Assembly: GCA_029564595.1 (NCBI GenBank) | Contig: JAKQPS010000037.1 | Location: 62,001 to 126,000, forward strand | From: a bacterium | GTDB lineage: Bacteria > UBP15 > UBA6099 | DNA length: 64,000 nt | Direction: 5' to 3' | Shown here: in pieces, positions 25,213 to 33,659 of the stretch | Layout: each line of letters begins with the position of its first letter | How positions within the stretch are numbered: position 1 is the first letter of the stretch | Position numbers and translations under genes: made by a program | The notes under the pieces: generated by a model | Told to the model about the DNA's origin: nothing | Seen by the model: the letters and a program-made list of their open reading frames with translations, nothing else | Database searches by the model: none

Positions 25213-26031
25213 TTATTCTGCGGCTGAGAACACCAGAAATTCTTCCTGAAACGAGAGCGCGCCTTTGCTGTTCATCGATTTTATAAGATATGAATTTCTT
25301 CCGGGTTTTCTGTTTTTGACGTTTTTTGTGAAACCGCATTCCTTCTTGTCTTCGCACCTCTCCACATCGTAGAAAGAACCGTTTTCAAGTATCTGGATGA
25401 AGTTCACGCCCGAGTCGTCGCGCGCGAATATTGAAATGGTGTAGTCGTTGGAGCCGTTCTTTTTGATGGTCGCTGACATGTCCGGACCTTTGACGGCGGA
25501 GGAAAGCTCCCCGGAAATAGCCGGGGGCTGTTTTTCGTCGGATTTTGCGGCTTCAGGGGCGTTACCGCTCTCATGCTCTCCATCGGCCATGATAGCGGGC
25601 GCAAAGCCTTCCATCATCGGCATTGAGGTTATCATGTAAACTTTGGGGTCGCTGTTTTCGACGTTGAGGCGGACGCGCTCGCGCTGCTCGCGCCCGGATT
25701 TATCGCTTGCAACGGCGGTGATGACGCCGCTCGACAGAGAGGCCAAGCTCGCGATGCCTGTCATCCTGCACATCTCAGAGCCGTAACATTCCTTTGCGGC
25801 GACGATGGAACTGCCGGAGAGAAGTTCGAGCCTGCGCATGCCCTGAGAGGCTGACGCGGCAAGCGAAAACCGCATTCCTCCGCCGTCGCACAGTATGACA
25901 AGGTTCTTAATAATCGATGAATCATCTATGAAAACAGACGCTCCCGGCGCTTCGGCGGTCTCCGCCGACGCGAGGGACGCCGCCGAAAAAAAAGCAACCG
26001 CCAACGCAATCAATAGTCTCTTAATTTTCAT
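25213..26031 (-). CDS. Secreted protein of unknown function with internal duplication
   Basis: The N-terminus MKIKRLLIALAVAFFSAASL followed by ASAE is a clear Sec signal peptide. The mature part contains two related halves of about 85 residues. Each has a strand-rich start, a CX5C pair (C82-C88 in ECYGSEMC; C226-C232 in RCEDKKEC), and an ending in which SDKSGREQRERVRL corresponds to NSKGALSFQEEFLVF. A linker rich in Asp, Glu and Pro separates them. The duplication suggests two beta-sandwich domains, each closed by a disulfide, in the periplasm. I do not recognise the family. It stands alone upstream of R1 copy 2. Confidence 0.7.
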   Translation of the reverse strand: MKIKRLLIALAVAFFSAASLASAETAEAPGASVFIDDSSIIKNLVILCDGGGMRFSLAASASQGMRRLELLSGSSIVAAKECYGSEMCRMTGIASLASLSSGVITAVASDKSGREQRERVRLNVENSDPKVYMITSMPMMEGFAPAIMADGEHESGNAPEAAKSDEKQPPAISGELSSAVKGPDMSATIKKNGSNDYTISIFARDDSGVNFIQILENGSFYDVERCEDKKECGFTKNVKNRKPGRNSYLIKSMNSKGALSFQEEFLVFSAAE

Positions 26032-26272
26032 GAGAAAAAATAATATACGTACTTTCCATAAAAGTCAAAACGCTCAGCCCGCTTTTTTCGCTTTCCCCAT
26101 CTTCGCTTTCAGCCAATGCAGATGAAAAAGGCGCATAGATGGGTTTTTCATGCGAAAAAGGCGGGCTGGCGAACCGTCGAAGCCGGGCGCGGCGGCATCT
26201 TCTTTACTTTTCATTTTCGCTCTTATATGATTGCTATGGCAGTGAATTCCGCGCGAAAGGCGGGTTCTTTAC

Positions 26273-27199
26273 ATGACTTCCTCGCAAGAAAGAAAACATG
26301 TCGTGAGCGTAAGCATCGGCTCCTCTAAAAGAGACCACAGCGTCGAGACGGACGTGATGGGAGTTCCTTTCTTGATCGAGCGCGTCGGCACGGACGGCGA
26401 CATGGAAAAAGCCAAACAGATGATCCGCGACTATGACGGCAAAGTGGACGCCATCGGGCTGGGCGGCATCGACCTATACCTGATTATCGGCAAGAAACGA
26501 TACACTCTGAAAGACGGCAAGAAACTGGCCGACTGCGCCAAAATCTCTCCGACTTACGACGGCAGCATGTTGAAACACACCATCGAGCGCGGTTTTATCA
26601 TGCAGTTGGCGAAGGAAGGAAAATATCTCCGCAAAGGCTCAAAGGTTCTCGTCATCAGCTCGGCGGACAGGTTCGGCATGGCCGAGGCTCTCTTCAATTC
26701 CGGATGCGACGTCGTTCTAGGCGACCTGATGTTCACGCTGAATCTGCCCATTCCGCTGAGGACGCTGCCGGCGCTCAAGATAGTCGCCTCCATACTTGTT
26801 CCCATAGTGTCGAACGTCCCGTTTGAGATGCTGTATCCGACGGGGAAAAAACAGGAAAAGAGGACGCCCAAGTTCGAGGACTACTTCCAGCGCGCCGAAG
26901 TCATAGCCGGGGATTTCAACTACATAAACAGATACATGCCCGACGACATGGCGGGCAAGACGATAATCACCAACACGGTTACGGCCTCGGACGTCGAGGA
27001 GATGAAGAAGATGGGGGTCGCCACGCTGATAACCACCACGCCGGACTTCGGCGGACGCTCCTTCGGCACAAACGTCATGGAAGGCGTTTACTCGACCATA
27101 CTCGGCAGAAACAGAAAGACCCCGCTGACCATTCAGGACCTCGACGAGATGTTGAAGAAGAGCGACCTGAAACCCCGGATACTGCCGCTGAACGAATGA
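26273..27199 (+). CDS. Protein of the family often labelled 'quinate 5-dehydrogenase'
   Basis: The 308-residue protein starts VVSVSIGSSKRDHSVETDVM and continues IERVGTDGDMEKAKQMI and AIGLGGIDLYL, features I associate with a conserved bacterial family that carries the database label quinate/shikimate 5-dehydrogenase. No convincing Rossmann GxGxxG motif is visible, so that label is doubtful; VLVISSADRFGMAEAL could be a nucleotide-binding-like strand-helix. No shikimate-pathway genes are adjacent. The next gene, a large glycosidase-like protein, begins 118 bases later on the same strand. Confidence 0.6.
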   Translation: MTSSQERKHVVSVSIGSSKRDHSVETDVMGVPFLIERVGTDGDMEKAKQMIRDYDGKVDAIGLGGIDLYLIIGKKRYTLKDGKKLADCAKISPTYDGSMLKHTIERGFIMQLAKEGKYLRKGSKVLVISSADRFGMAEALFNSGCDVVLGDLMFTLNLPIPLRTLPALKIVASILVPIVSNVPFEMLYPTGKKQEKRTPKFEDYFQRAEVIAGDFNYINRYMPDDMAGKTIITNTVTASDVEEMKKMGVATLITTTPDFGGRSFGTNVMEGVYSTILGRNRKTPLTIQDLDEMLKKSDLKPRILPLNE

Positions 27200-27317
27200 G
27201 GAGCGCCGCGGCTCGAACACCGAACACAAATCCATCTGGCGCGCCCGCGCGCCTCTCCCCGCTTCCTGCGCGACTCCTTATGTGATAAAATTTTTCCAGC
27301 GTCGAAAGGAGATTTAC

Positions 27318-30059
27318 ATGTCCGATAAAAAAATATATCTCGTGTGCGGATTCCATGTGAACTGCAACCATTCGTGGAGAGGAGACCGCAACGACAAGAC
27401 CGGTTTCGGAACCGACCTGAAGATAATCCGCGAGATAATCAGGATACTGGACGAGGCTAACGAGCGCGGGCTGGACGCGCGGGGGACTTGGGACTTCGAC
27501 CACTACTGGTCGCTCGAGAACATCATCCCGCGTTTCGCGCCGGACATAATCGAAGGCCTTGTTAGAAGGATCAAGCAGGGAAAGGACGAGGCTATCCTCG
27601 GATGCTGGAACAACGGCGACCTCGCTGCGTCCACCGTCGAGGAGTTCAGGGAAAGCCTGAAACGCACAATATCCAATTCCGCCGGCTCCGGCCTCGCGGA
27701 CCTCTTCGGCGCGTATTCCCCGGTCGTCCGCACTCAGGAAACGATGTTCACGCACGGCGGCGTCGAGCTATACCTCGAACAGGGGGTCAAGGCCATCGCG
27801 CTTTATTACAGCGCCGTGCCGTTCGACTCGGTGCGCAACTTCATTCCGCGCCTGACGCCGAACGAGATGCACAACCCGCTCAGGTTCCACTCGACGGAAT
27901 CGGACGCGGCCATGCTGATGATACCCATGTACAATCAGGGCGACATAATGACCGCCGGGTCGCTTCGCAAGTGGGCGGCGGCGATACGGAAAAAACAAAA
28001 AAGCGGAGAGATCCCCGGCAACGCGTTGCTGTACATCAACATGGACGCCGACGCGGAGCTGTGGACGGGCATCGGACTGCCGAAAATCTTCGACCGGCTG
28101 CCTAACACGCGCGGGCTGGCGGAATTCATCGATACGGTCAACGACACTGAATATCTGGAGTTCGGCAAGCTCGGCGACTACATCGAGAACAACCCGCCTG
28201 TCGGCGACATCACCGTGCGGCAGGACCTCGCGGACGGCTCTTACTGCGGCTTCAACAGTTGGACGGAGAAGCTGGTCAATCAGGGCCTGTGGCGGCTGTC
28301 CGAGAAAGCAAGAAAACTCGAACGGACCGCCGACTTCCTTTCAGCCGCCGCGGCCCCGGACGCGCGCGCGGAAATCGAGCGACTCCTGCGCGGCCCCGGC
28401 GGCTCCTGCTTCGAAAACAAGCTATTGCTATTAAGCACCACGCATTTCGGAATGAACTCCCCGGTGGTCCACCCGGACAGGGCGAGGGTGGCGTTTCATC
28501 TGGCGCGGAACATGCTGGAAACATCCTCCCGCGCGGCGGAGCTTGCTGCGGCGCAGTCCGGCGTCGAGCCTCTCTGCGGGGAGGACGGCGCGGAACTGTT
28601 CTGCTTCTCCGTCGTCAACCAGACTAAGTACGGAGATCAGGCGGCGGTGGAGCGAGGCGCGCGCGTCCTCATGCGGGTTCCGTTCATGCCCGTGCGCCCG
28701 GCGGACCCGGCCCGGCTCGCCCTCAAGGACTCCTCCGGCGCGGACGTTCCGTTCGACATCGACGACGCGAAGACGGACGCGGATGGCAATGTCGTCTCCG
28801 CCGTCCTGTGGTTCGCGCACACGGCGGACGGCTCGCTCTCTCAGGGATACGCCCTCGTGGAAACATCCGAGCCTGTCGCGCCGGCGGAATCGGTCAAAGC
28901 CTCCTCTGAGCTTCTCGACAACGGCCTCGTGTCAGTTAGGCTCGACCCTCGCGGAAGGATCGCCTCGTTCGCTTCCTCCGCCGGAGAATTCTCCGACGGG
29001 CAACTCATCTCCCTCGGCGCAACATACAGGGCCGAATCAAACAGGAAACATTACACGCCCCGCGCGTACAAAGCGGAATCCGCCCGCGTCGGCCCGGCCG
29101 GACGCCTCGGCTCGATCTCTCTGTCCTCAAAAACAGTCATCTTCTGCAAAGGAAAAAACTACACTGTCGAAGGCAGGCACGTCCTTCGCGTGTTCGACGG
29201 TTTCCCGCGTCTGTTCGTCGACGCCGACGCATCCTTTCCTCAAACCCCCACGGAGTCGGAAGACATAAGCTCGTCGTCGCACACCGGAAAGAAATTCGAC
29301 ACGAGATGGTACGAGGTCATGCCCGCCGAGATACGGCCCGCGCTGTTCAGCCCGCCCGGCGGGTTCCTCCGCGTGTGGAAACACAACTATAAAAACGTGA
29401 CGAACAGCTACGATTTCGACTACGGCGCGATAGACAAGGCGAACCGCGCGCCGGACGCCTGCAACAATCAGGTGACGGACGGATGGCTTGCAGTGTCGGA
29501 CACGAAACGAGGCCTGCTCATAAGCGCCGACGCCGGGGTCAACTCCTCGCCCGCTTACTGCCCGATGCGCGTGCGCGAATCAGGCGGCAGGCAACGCGCG
29601 TCTCTCAACCCGTTCGGCACGTACTTCGGCAAACAGTTCTCGCATTTGAACGAGGGATTCAATCTGGCGTACGAGATGACGATGGCGGTCGGCGCGCAGC
29701 ACCGCCCGACCGCGCCCTCGTTCAACGGCGGCAGAGTGCGGATGAGCCTGATGCTGGCTCCTTACGAAGGGGACGCGCCGTCTCAAGCCTTGCGAACCGA
29801 AGCAGACCTCTTCAGCATGCCGCCCGCAGTCATCGTCCGCGACTCGCAGGGCAAACCTTCTATCCCGGATTCCGATATCGAGGCCGACCTCGCGCCGTGC
29901 CGCGCCGAACACGATCTGGACGCGTGCGCCGGATGGAAATATTCTGACTTCCTCGAATACGCGAACAAGGATTTCAATCCCGGCGCAAAAGCGGAAAAAG
30001 GCGCTTCCATCGCAACTTTCGTCAGGATGATCGTAGAAGGAATAAGGATACGCTCTTAA
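27318..30059 (+). CDS. Large GH38/GH57-like glycoside hydrolase family protein
   Basis: The N-terminal part has a GH38-like beginning: a strand with paired His and Trp (CGFHVNCNHSWRGD, residues about 9-22), WDFDHYWSLENIIPRFAPD and EAILGCWNNGDLA, followed by a helical bundle and a long all-beta C-terminal half (VSVRLDPRGRIASFAS, FPRLFVDADASFP). This resembles the alpha-mannosidase plan, but the catalytic residues cannot be assigned safely because the motifs are diverged. No signal peptide is seen, so it would act in the cytoplasm. AAAGGAG lies before the ATG at 27318. The 913-residue length suits the family. Confidence 0.6.
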   Translation: MSDKKIYLVCGFHVNCNHSWRGDRNDKTGFGTDLKIIREIIRILDEANERGLDARGTWDFDHYWSLENIIPRFAPDIIEGLVRRIKQGKDEAILGCWNNGDLAASTVEEFRESLKRTISNSAGSGLADLFGAYSPVVRTQETMFTHGGVELYLEQGVKAIALYYSAVPFDSVRNFIPRLTPNEMHNPLRFHSTESDAAMLMIPMYNQGDIMTAGSLRKWAAAIRKKQKSGEIPGNALLYINMDADAELWTGIGLPKIFDRLPNTRGLAEFIDTVNDTEYLEFGKLGDYIENNPPVGDITVRQDLADGSYCGFNSWTEKLVNQGLWRLSEKARKLERTADFLSAAAAPDARAEIERLLRGPGGSCFENKLLLLSTTHFGMNSPVVHPDRARVAFHLARNMLETSSRAAELAAAQSGVEPLCGEDGAELFCFSVVNQTKYGDQAAVERGARVLMRVPFMPVRPADPARLALKDSSGADVPFDIDDAKTDADGNVVSAVLWFAHTADGSLSQGYALVETSEPVAPAESVKASSELLDNGLVSVRLDPRGRIASFASSAGEFSDGQLISLGATYRAESNRKHYTPRAYKAESARVGPAGRLGSISLSSKTVIFCKGKNYTVEGRHVLRVFDGFPRLFVDADASFPQTPTESEDISSSSHTGKKFDTRWYEVMPAEIRPALFSPPGGFLRVWKHNYKNVTNSYDFDYGAIDKANRAPDACNNQVTDGWLAVSDTKRGLLISADAGVNSSPAYCPMRVRESGGRQRASLNPFGTYFGKQFSHLNEGFNLAYEMTMAVGAQHRPTAPSFNGGRVRMSLMLAPYEGDAPSQALRTEADLFSMPPAVIVRDSQGKPSIPDSDIEADLAPCRAEHDLDACAGWKYSDFLEYANKDFNPGAKAEKGASIATFVRMIVEGIRIRS

Positions 30060-30143
30060 CGCGCTCCGGCGGCGGCGTATCATGAATTCATTTCCGCTGA
30101 ATCGCGGCATATTGTTAATTAGAAACAGGAAGAGGCGAAACCT

Positions 30144-30365
30144 ATGCCGTACTACGATTACTGTTGCGAGAAATGCGGGAAAGAATTCGAGATTTTCGCC
30201 GGGATAAACGATCCCCGCGACGACGTGCGCTGCGAAGCCTGCGGCGGAGTCTCGCGCAGGTTGTTCGACACTATTGTCACAGCAAAAAAGAGCGGTTCCG
30301 GAGGCCCTTCTTCAGCCTCGTCATGCTCGACGTGTTCGACCCGGAATTGTTCGAGTTGCGGATGA
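30144..30365 (+). CDS. FmdB-family zinc-ribbon protein, short paralogue
   Basis: The 73-residue protein starts MPYYDYCCEKCGKEFEIF and continues RCEACGGVSRRLF, the two CxxC knuckles of the FmdB ribbon, and ends with a Ser/Cys-rich tail (SSCSTCSTRNCSSCG). The role of the family is unsettled. It shares its plan with the protein at 12915. It converges on the next gene with only 11 bases between stop codons. Confidence 0.88.
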   Translation: MPYYDYCCEKCGKEFEIFAGINDPRDDVRCEACGGVSRRLFDTIVTAKKSGSGGPSSASSCSTCSTRNCSSCG

Positions 30366-30376
30366 CGGGCGCGCAA

Positions 30377-30937
30377 TCAGTCTTTCAACTGCCGCACCGC
30401 CTCCGTTATTTCTCCGAGGTTCTGAGGATATCTGTAAAGCTGGGTTGATTTTTCAAGATCAATTTTCTCTATGTCAATAGATTCATCGGACATGAAAAAA
30501 GCCAGAACATTAATCCCGCGGGTTTTCTCGTTCCGCTCTATGGCTTCGGACACCAGAGAAGTTTTTATGCCATCGATGCCCGCGTTCCAGATCATCGCCG
30601 ACGGACGGTTCTCCGGGAGCGCCAGAAGCGCGTCCACCCCGCACCCGAACTGGCAGACGTCCACCTTGCACTCCGAGCATATTTCCTCGGACATCCGCCC
30701 CCGCACTTTTTCGTCGGGGTGGACTATGAATATCATTTTTTTCGCCGTCGCAAGCTCTTCAGGCACGGGGATGTTTCTATCGCGCAACGCTCTTACAAGC
30801 TCATCCGACTTGATTCTATAGTGGCCGCCGATGGTGCGGAAAGACGGAATCTTTCCCTCGCGCACCCAGTTCTTCATGGTGTTCGCGTGCAAGCCGAGCA
30901 ATCGCGCGACTTCCGTTGTCGTATAGAAATCTTTCAT
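30377..30937 (-). CDS. Excisionase/MerR-type helix-turn-helix protein with degenerate receiver domain
   Basis: Residues 1-55 form a MerR/excisionase-like DNA-binding domain (YTTTEVARLLGLHANTMKNW, PSFRTIGGHYRIKSDEL). Residues 65-186 follow the order of a response-regulator receiver (MIFIVHPDEKVRGRM; then SAMIWNAGIDGIK; LAFFMSDES; LYRYPQNLGEITEAV). The phospho-acceptor Asp is replaced by Asn in IWNAG, and the C-terminal Lys is missing (YRYPQN). The protein is therefore probably regulated without phosphorylation. It stands alone, with GAGGG before the ATG. A related HTH occurs at 61614. Confidence 0.78.
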   Translation of the reverse strand: MKDFYTTTEVARLLGLHANTMKNWVREGKIPSFRTIGGHYRIKSDELVRALRDRNIPVPEELATAKKMIFIVHPDEKVRGRMSEEICSECKVDVCQFGCGVDALLALPENRPSAMIWNAGIDGIKTSLVSEAIERNEKTRGINVLAFFMSDESIDIEKIDLEKSTQLYRYPQNLGEITEAVRQLKD

Positions 30938-31109
30938 GGCGGCTGTTCCCTCGTTTTTTATCGCATGTCTGTCACAGAGTAATTATGCGGACATTTTATA
31001 TAACAAATAATCCATAGTAAAGTGTTTCCGCGAAAAAATTTCTCTGTCGCGCAATGGAACCGGCCGCTCCTTTGTCGCGCTTCTTCCGCCTTCCCTGCCG
31101 TCCAATCTC

Positions 31110-31138
31110 TTGACAGGGGGCTTGGCATAAAGTACAAT
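31110..31138 (+). promoter_or_regulatory. Near-consensus sigma-70 promoter of the YtxH-like gene
   Basis: TTGACA (31110-31115) and TACAAT (31133-31138) are exactly 17 bases apart. A start near 31145 gives a leader of about 40 bases. This is one of the best promoter matches in the window and suggests strong expression. Confidence 0.75.
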
Positions 31139-31183
31139 CACCTAACAATAATCGAGTGGAAATTGTTTCAGGGGGAGAAAAAA

Positions 31184-31522
31184 ATGGCAGAAGTCGAAAG
31201 ACCGGAAGTCAAGGAGAAGAAGAAGGGTCGCAACTGGGTCGCTCCAGTCATCGGATTCGCCGCCGGTTCAGTCGTCGGCGCGGTGACGGCTCTGTTGTAC
31301 GCCCCGCAATCCGGCAAGGAAACGCGCGAGAAGATCAAAGAACGCGTCTCCGAAGTGTCCGACAAGGCTGGCGCGCTCATCGAACAGTCCCGCGAGGCTA
31401 TCGAGGACGCCAAAGAGAAAATGACTCACGCGTACGAAGACGCGGTCGACCGCACTTCGTCCGTCATCTCTCAGGCCAAGGAAAAACTCGGAACTAAGAA
31501 AAAAGACCTGCCCGAAGAGTGA
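31184..31522 (+). CDS. YtxH-like small membrane-associated protein
   Basis: The 112-residue protein has a glycine-rich hydrophobic segment (APVIGFAAGSVVGAVTALLY) directly followed by APQSGKETREKIKERV, the signature of the YtxH family, and then a charged amphipathic coiled region of about 60 residues. YtxH-like proteins are small general-stress proteins of unknown mechanism. The strong promoter, the SD sequence GGGGAG before the ATG at 31184, and the terminator at 31550 make this a single-gene transcription unit. Confidence 0.85.
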   Translation: MAEVERPEVKEKKKGRNWVAPVIGFAAGSVVGAVTALLYAPQSGKETREKIKERVSEVSDKAGALIEQSREAIEDAKEKMTHAYEDAVDRTSSVISQAKEKLGTKKKDLPEE

Positions 31523-31549
31523 TCTCGTTTTCTATCAACAGCTAGTCCG

Positions 31550-31580
31550 GCCGGCCCCAAAGGCCGGCTTTTTCTTTTTG
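31550..31580 (+). terminator. Rho-independent terminator of the YtxH-like gene
   Basis: A perfect 7-bp stem GCCGGCC / GGCCGGC with loop CCAAA (31550-31568) is followed by a T-rich run (TTTTTCTTTTT). It lies 28 bases after the stop codon. Confidence 0.88.
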
Positions 31581-31644
31581 GTTTTTTTGTCCGTTTGCTG
31601 TCGCTGTTCTTGTTCGACCCCCGCTTCGAGCTTCCGTCTGAGTG

Positions 31645-31673
31645 TTGTCCGCGCTCCGCGACGCGGGTATAAT
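31645..31673 (+). promoter_or_regulatory. Sigma-70-type promoter of the coiled-coil/winged-helix gene
   Basis: TTGTCC (31645-31650) and TATAAT (31668-31673) are 17 bases apart. The transcript would start near 31680, about 70 bases before the ATG at 31751. Confidence 0.6.
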
Positions 31674-31750
31674 GTACGTGAAATTTCCGCCCTCGCGCCG
31701 GCAGTCCGCATTTCCGCCGCGCGGCGGCGAATCCCGGAGATGTTGCGCAT

Positions 31751-32170
31751 ATGACAGTCTCAATGAAAAGAATCCGCAAAGACCTCCGGGAACTCGTTGA
31801 AATCGATTCGCTTTTGAAAAAACTGGAAGCGCTTGAGAAGGAAAACCTAAAAACTTCCGCGCAGGTGAAAGAGTTAAAAAAAGAGGTGGCCGCTCTGCGG
31901 ACAAAGGTGTCGGAGTTGACAGCCGAGCCTGCCGCGCCGAAGAGAACCCGCCTCGTGGACGCCATTGAAGCGATAGCGTCGGGTTTCGGCCGCCCCTTCA
32001 AAGTGATTGAAATCCGGGAGGCTCTCTCCGGCGACAAACGGTTCAAATCATCGGACGGCAACTTCTATTCCGTCATCGCCACCGCCATGAACAACAGCGG
32101 AAAATTCCGCAAGCTTTCTCCCGGCGTCTACGAGTATGCCGGTTACGACGCGCCCGACCGCGCGCGGTAG
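31751..32170 (+). CDS. Small coiled-coil protein with C-terminal winged-helix-like domain
   Basis: Residues about 8-60 are a strong coiled coil (LVEIDSLLKKLEALEKENLK, then QVKELKKEVAALRTKVSELT). Residues 68-135 (LVDAIEAIASGFGRPFKVIE, REALSGDKRF, YSVIATAMNNSGKFRKL) look like a compact winged helix of the HARE-HTH type, often linked to DNA or chromatin. I do not recognise a named family. It has its own promoter. The trpF-like gene follows after 40 bases and may be co-transcribed. Confidence 0.65.
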   Translation: MTVSMKRIRKDLRELVEIDSLLKKLEALEKENLKTSAQVKELKKEVAALRTKVSELTAEPAAPKRTRLVDAIEAIASGFGRPFKVIEIREALSGDKRFKSSDGNFYSVIATAMNNSGKFRKLSPGVYEYAGYDAPDRAR

Positions 32171-32210
32171 CGGCGACGGGACGCGCCCGCTCCTGAAGGG
32201 AACTCCGACC

Positions 32211-32885
32211 ATGGATTGCAGAATAAAAATCTGCGGCGTCACGCGCGAGGAGGACGTCGCGCTCGTTTCGGCGTCCGGAGCGGACTATATCGGACTGCTG
32301 GTGAACATGCCGTCGGCGCGCACGCTAACCCCGGAGCGCGCGGTCGAACTTGCGGCGCTGTCCGGCATCCCCGCGATTCTTCTGTTCATGGGATCTCCGG
32401 CGGAGCTTGTGGCTGAAACGGCGCGCGCCGCCCGCGCCGCGGGCGTCCAGATTCAGGGCGACGAGACGCCCGAATTCATCGCCTCCATCAGGCCTCTGCT
32501 CGACTGCGAAATCTGGAAAGGGATACATCTTCCCGCCGCAGGCAGCGGCGATTGCGACGAGCGCGCCGCGCTCGACCTTATGCGCCTCCACGCCGCCGCC
32601 GGGGCGGACAGGTTGCTAATTGACACCGTGTCCGTAGAGGGCGGCAAGCGGCGCATGGGCGGCACGGGCCGCGTCTACGACTGGGACGCCGCCGCCCGCA
32701 TTGCCTCTCTTTCCCCTCGGCCCGTCTTCATGGCGGGCGGCCTCAACCCGGACAACGTGGCGGACGCCATCCGCCGCGTCAGACCTTTCGGCGTCGACCT
32801 CGCAGGCGGCGTCGAATCCGCTCCCGGCATTAAAGACCCCGCAAAAGTCGCCGCCTTCGTCCGCGCCGTCCGTTCTGATGTTTAA
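32211..32885 (+). CDS. trpF: Phosphoribosylanthranilate isomerase-like protein
   Basis: The 224-residue barrel protein has the TrpF frame: IKICGVTREEDVAL at the N-terminus, AILLFMGSP, DTVSVEGGKRRMGGTGRVYDW for the phosphate and catalytic region, and FMAGGLNPDNVADAI followed by GVDLAGGVESAPGIKD at the end. TrpF isomerises N-phosphoribosyl-anthranilate in tryptophan synthesis. The usual VQLHGDE is VQIQGDE here, the spacing before GGTG is longer and the final motif has AGGVE instead of SSGVE. No other trp gene is near. Either a diverged TrpF or a homologue with another substrate is possible. The start at 32211 gives the canonical N-terminus. Confidence 0.75.
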   Translation: MDCRIKICGVTREEDVALVSASGADYIGLLVNMPSARTLTPERAVELAALSGIPAILLFMGSPAELVAETARAARAAGVQIQGDETPEFIASIRPLLDCEIWKGIHLPAAGSGDCDERAALDLMRLHAAAGADRLLIDTVSVEGGKRRMGGTGRVYDWDAAARIASLSPRPVFMAGGLNPDNVADAIRRVRPFGVDLAGGVESAPGIKDPAKVAAFVRAVRSDV

Positions 32886-32926
32886 CTCCGCGGTTTAGCG
32901 CCTAAGGCGTTTTTAAGGCGTGTCGA

Positions 32927-33189
32927 TTAAGAGAAAACTTTTTCAATAGTTTTCCCTTAAAGTCCCTTTCAAAACATTTCGATGAGCGCGGCGGAGCGGG
33001 CGCGTTCGCGCCTTCGCACCGCCGCGCTCATGTGAAAAGATATTGGGAAAGAGTTTTCAGTGGAATCCTATTATAAAATGATTTACATGGGGCGTCGGGA
33101 GGGAAGCGCGAAAGCGATTCGCTCCCGACGACCATTGAAACGTTTTGAAGAGATTCCAAAGAGAAACTTTTTCCAAAGTTTCTCTTTGG
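32927..33189 (+). repeat. R1 composite repeat, copy 3
   Basis: This 263-bp copy has the terminal hairpins at 32927-32960 and 33156-33189 and the conserved inner line (gagttttcagtggaatcc). The two copy-specific hairpins are GAGCGCGGCGG (near 32983-33030) and GTCGGGAGGGAAGCGCG (near 33093-33130). The second of these is nearly the same as in copy 1. It lies between convergent trpF and the SCP2 gene. Confidence 0.88.
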
Positions 33190-33218
33190 CCGCCGGAGGC
33201 GCGTTGCCGCTGTGTCCT

Positions 33219-33255
33219 AAAAAAAAAGCCGGAGGGAATGCCTCCGGCCTTTTTC
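33219..33255 (-). terminator. Bidirectional rho-independent terminator
   Basis: Stem GCCGGAGG / CCTCCGGC (33228-33248) is flanked by an A9 run on the left and a T-rich run on the right, so it can act in both directions. On the minus strand it is the terminator of the SCP2-like gene, 24 bases after its stop. Confidence 0.85.
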
Positions 33256-33278
33256 GTTCTTTTTTTTGCAGTGACGGA

Positions 33279-33659
33279 TTAGCTGAGAGCTTTTTCCAGA
33301 GCCGCTTCGCCAAGCTCGAAAATCTGGAACCATTTTTCGGCTCCGGCCGGGTTGGTGGTGTAGATTGAGCCGTCGAACATGAAGCGCATGGCGGCTTCGA
33401 GGCCGTCGACCTGCATCGCCTTCATTGTTTCGACTCCGCCTTTTTTGATGTGGAACAGAACGGCGTCATCCTCGCCGCTTTCTCCGTCGCGCACTTCAAC
33501 GCTGCCGTTGTCGAACACGATGCCGCATTTAAGCGCTTCGTTTCCGGCTTCGTCGAAAACCGTCACGTCGAACGAATATTTTCCTTCGACGTCTTTCTTC
33601 GCGATCTTGCAAAGGCCCTTCACCAGATCTTCCATCTTTACATTGCTCAAGTCTGCCAT
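33279..33659 (-). CDS. SCP2 sterol-binding-domain protein
   Basis: The 126-residue protein has the SCP2-like lipid-transfer fold order: KYSFDVTVFDEAGNEALKCG, DDAVLFHIKKGGVETMKAMQ, GLEAAMRFMFDGSIYTTNPA. Such single-domain proteins bind fatty acyl chains or other lipids in the cytoplasm. The ATG at 33659 has GGAGG seven bases upstream. It stands opposite a fatty acyl-CoA synthetase gene across a 580-base regulatory gap, which fits a lipid role. Confidence 0.75.
   Translation of the reverse strand: MADLSNVKMEDLVKGLCKIAKKDVEGKYSFDVTVFDEAGNEALKCGIVFDNGSVEVRDGESGEDDAVLFHIKKGGVETMKAMQVDGLEAAMRFMFDGSIYTTNPAGAEKWFQIFELGEAALEKALS

Noticed and set aside
16540-33189. R1 copies as a CRISPR-like array
   Set aside because: The copies are kilobases apart, inverted and contain no short repeat-spacer rhythm.
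33060-33368. Open frame across R1 copy 3
   Set aside because: It consists of hairpin sequence and a terminator and overlaps the SCP2 gene.
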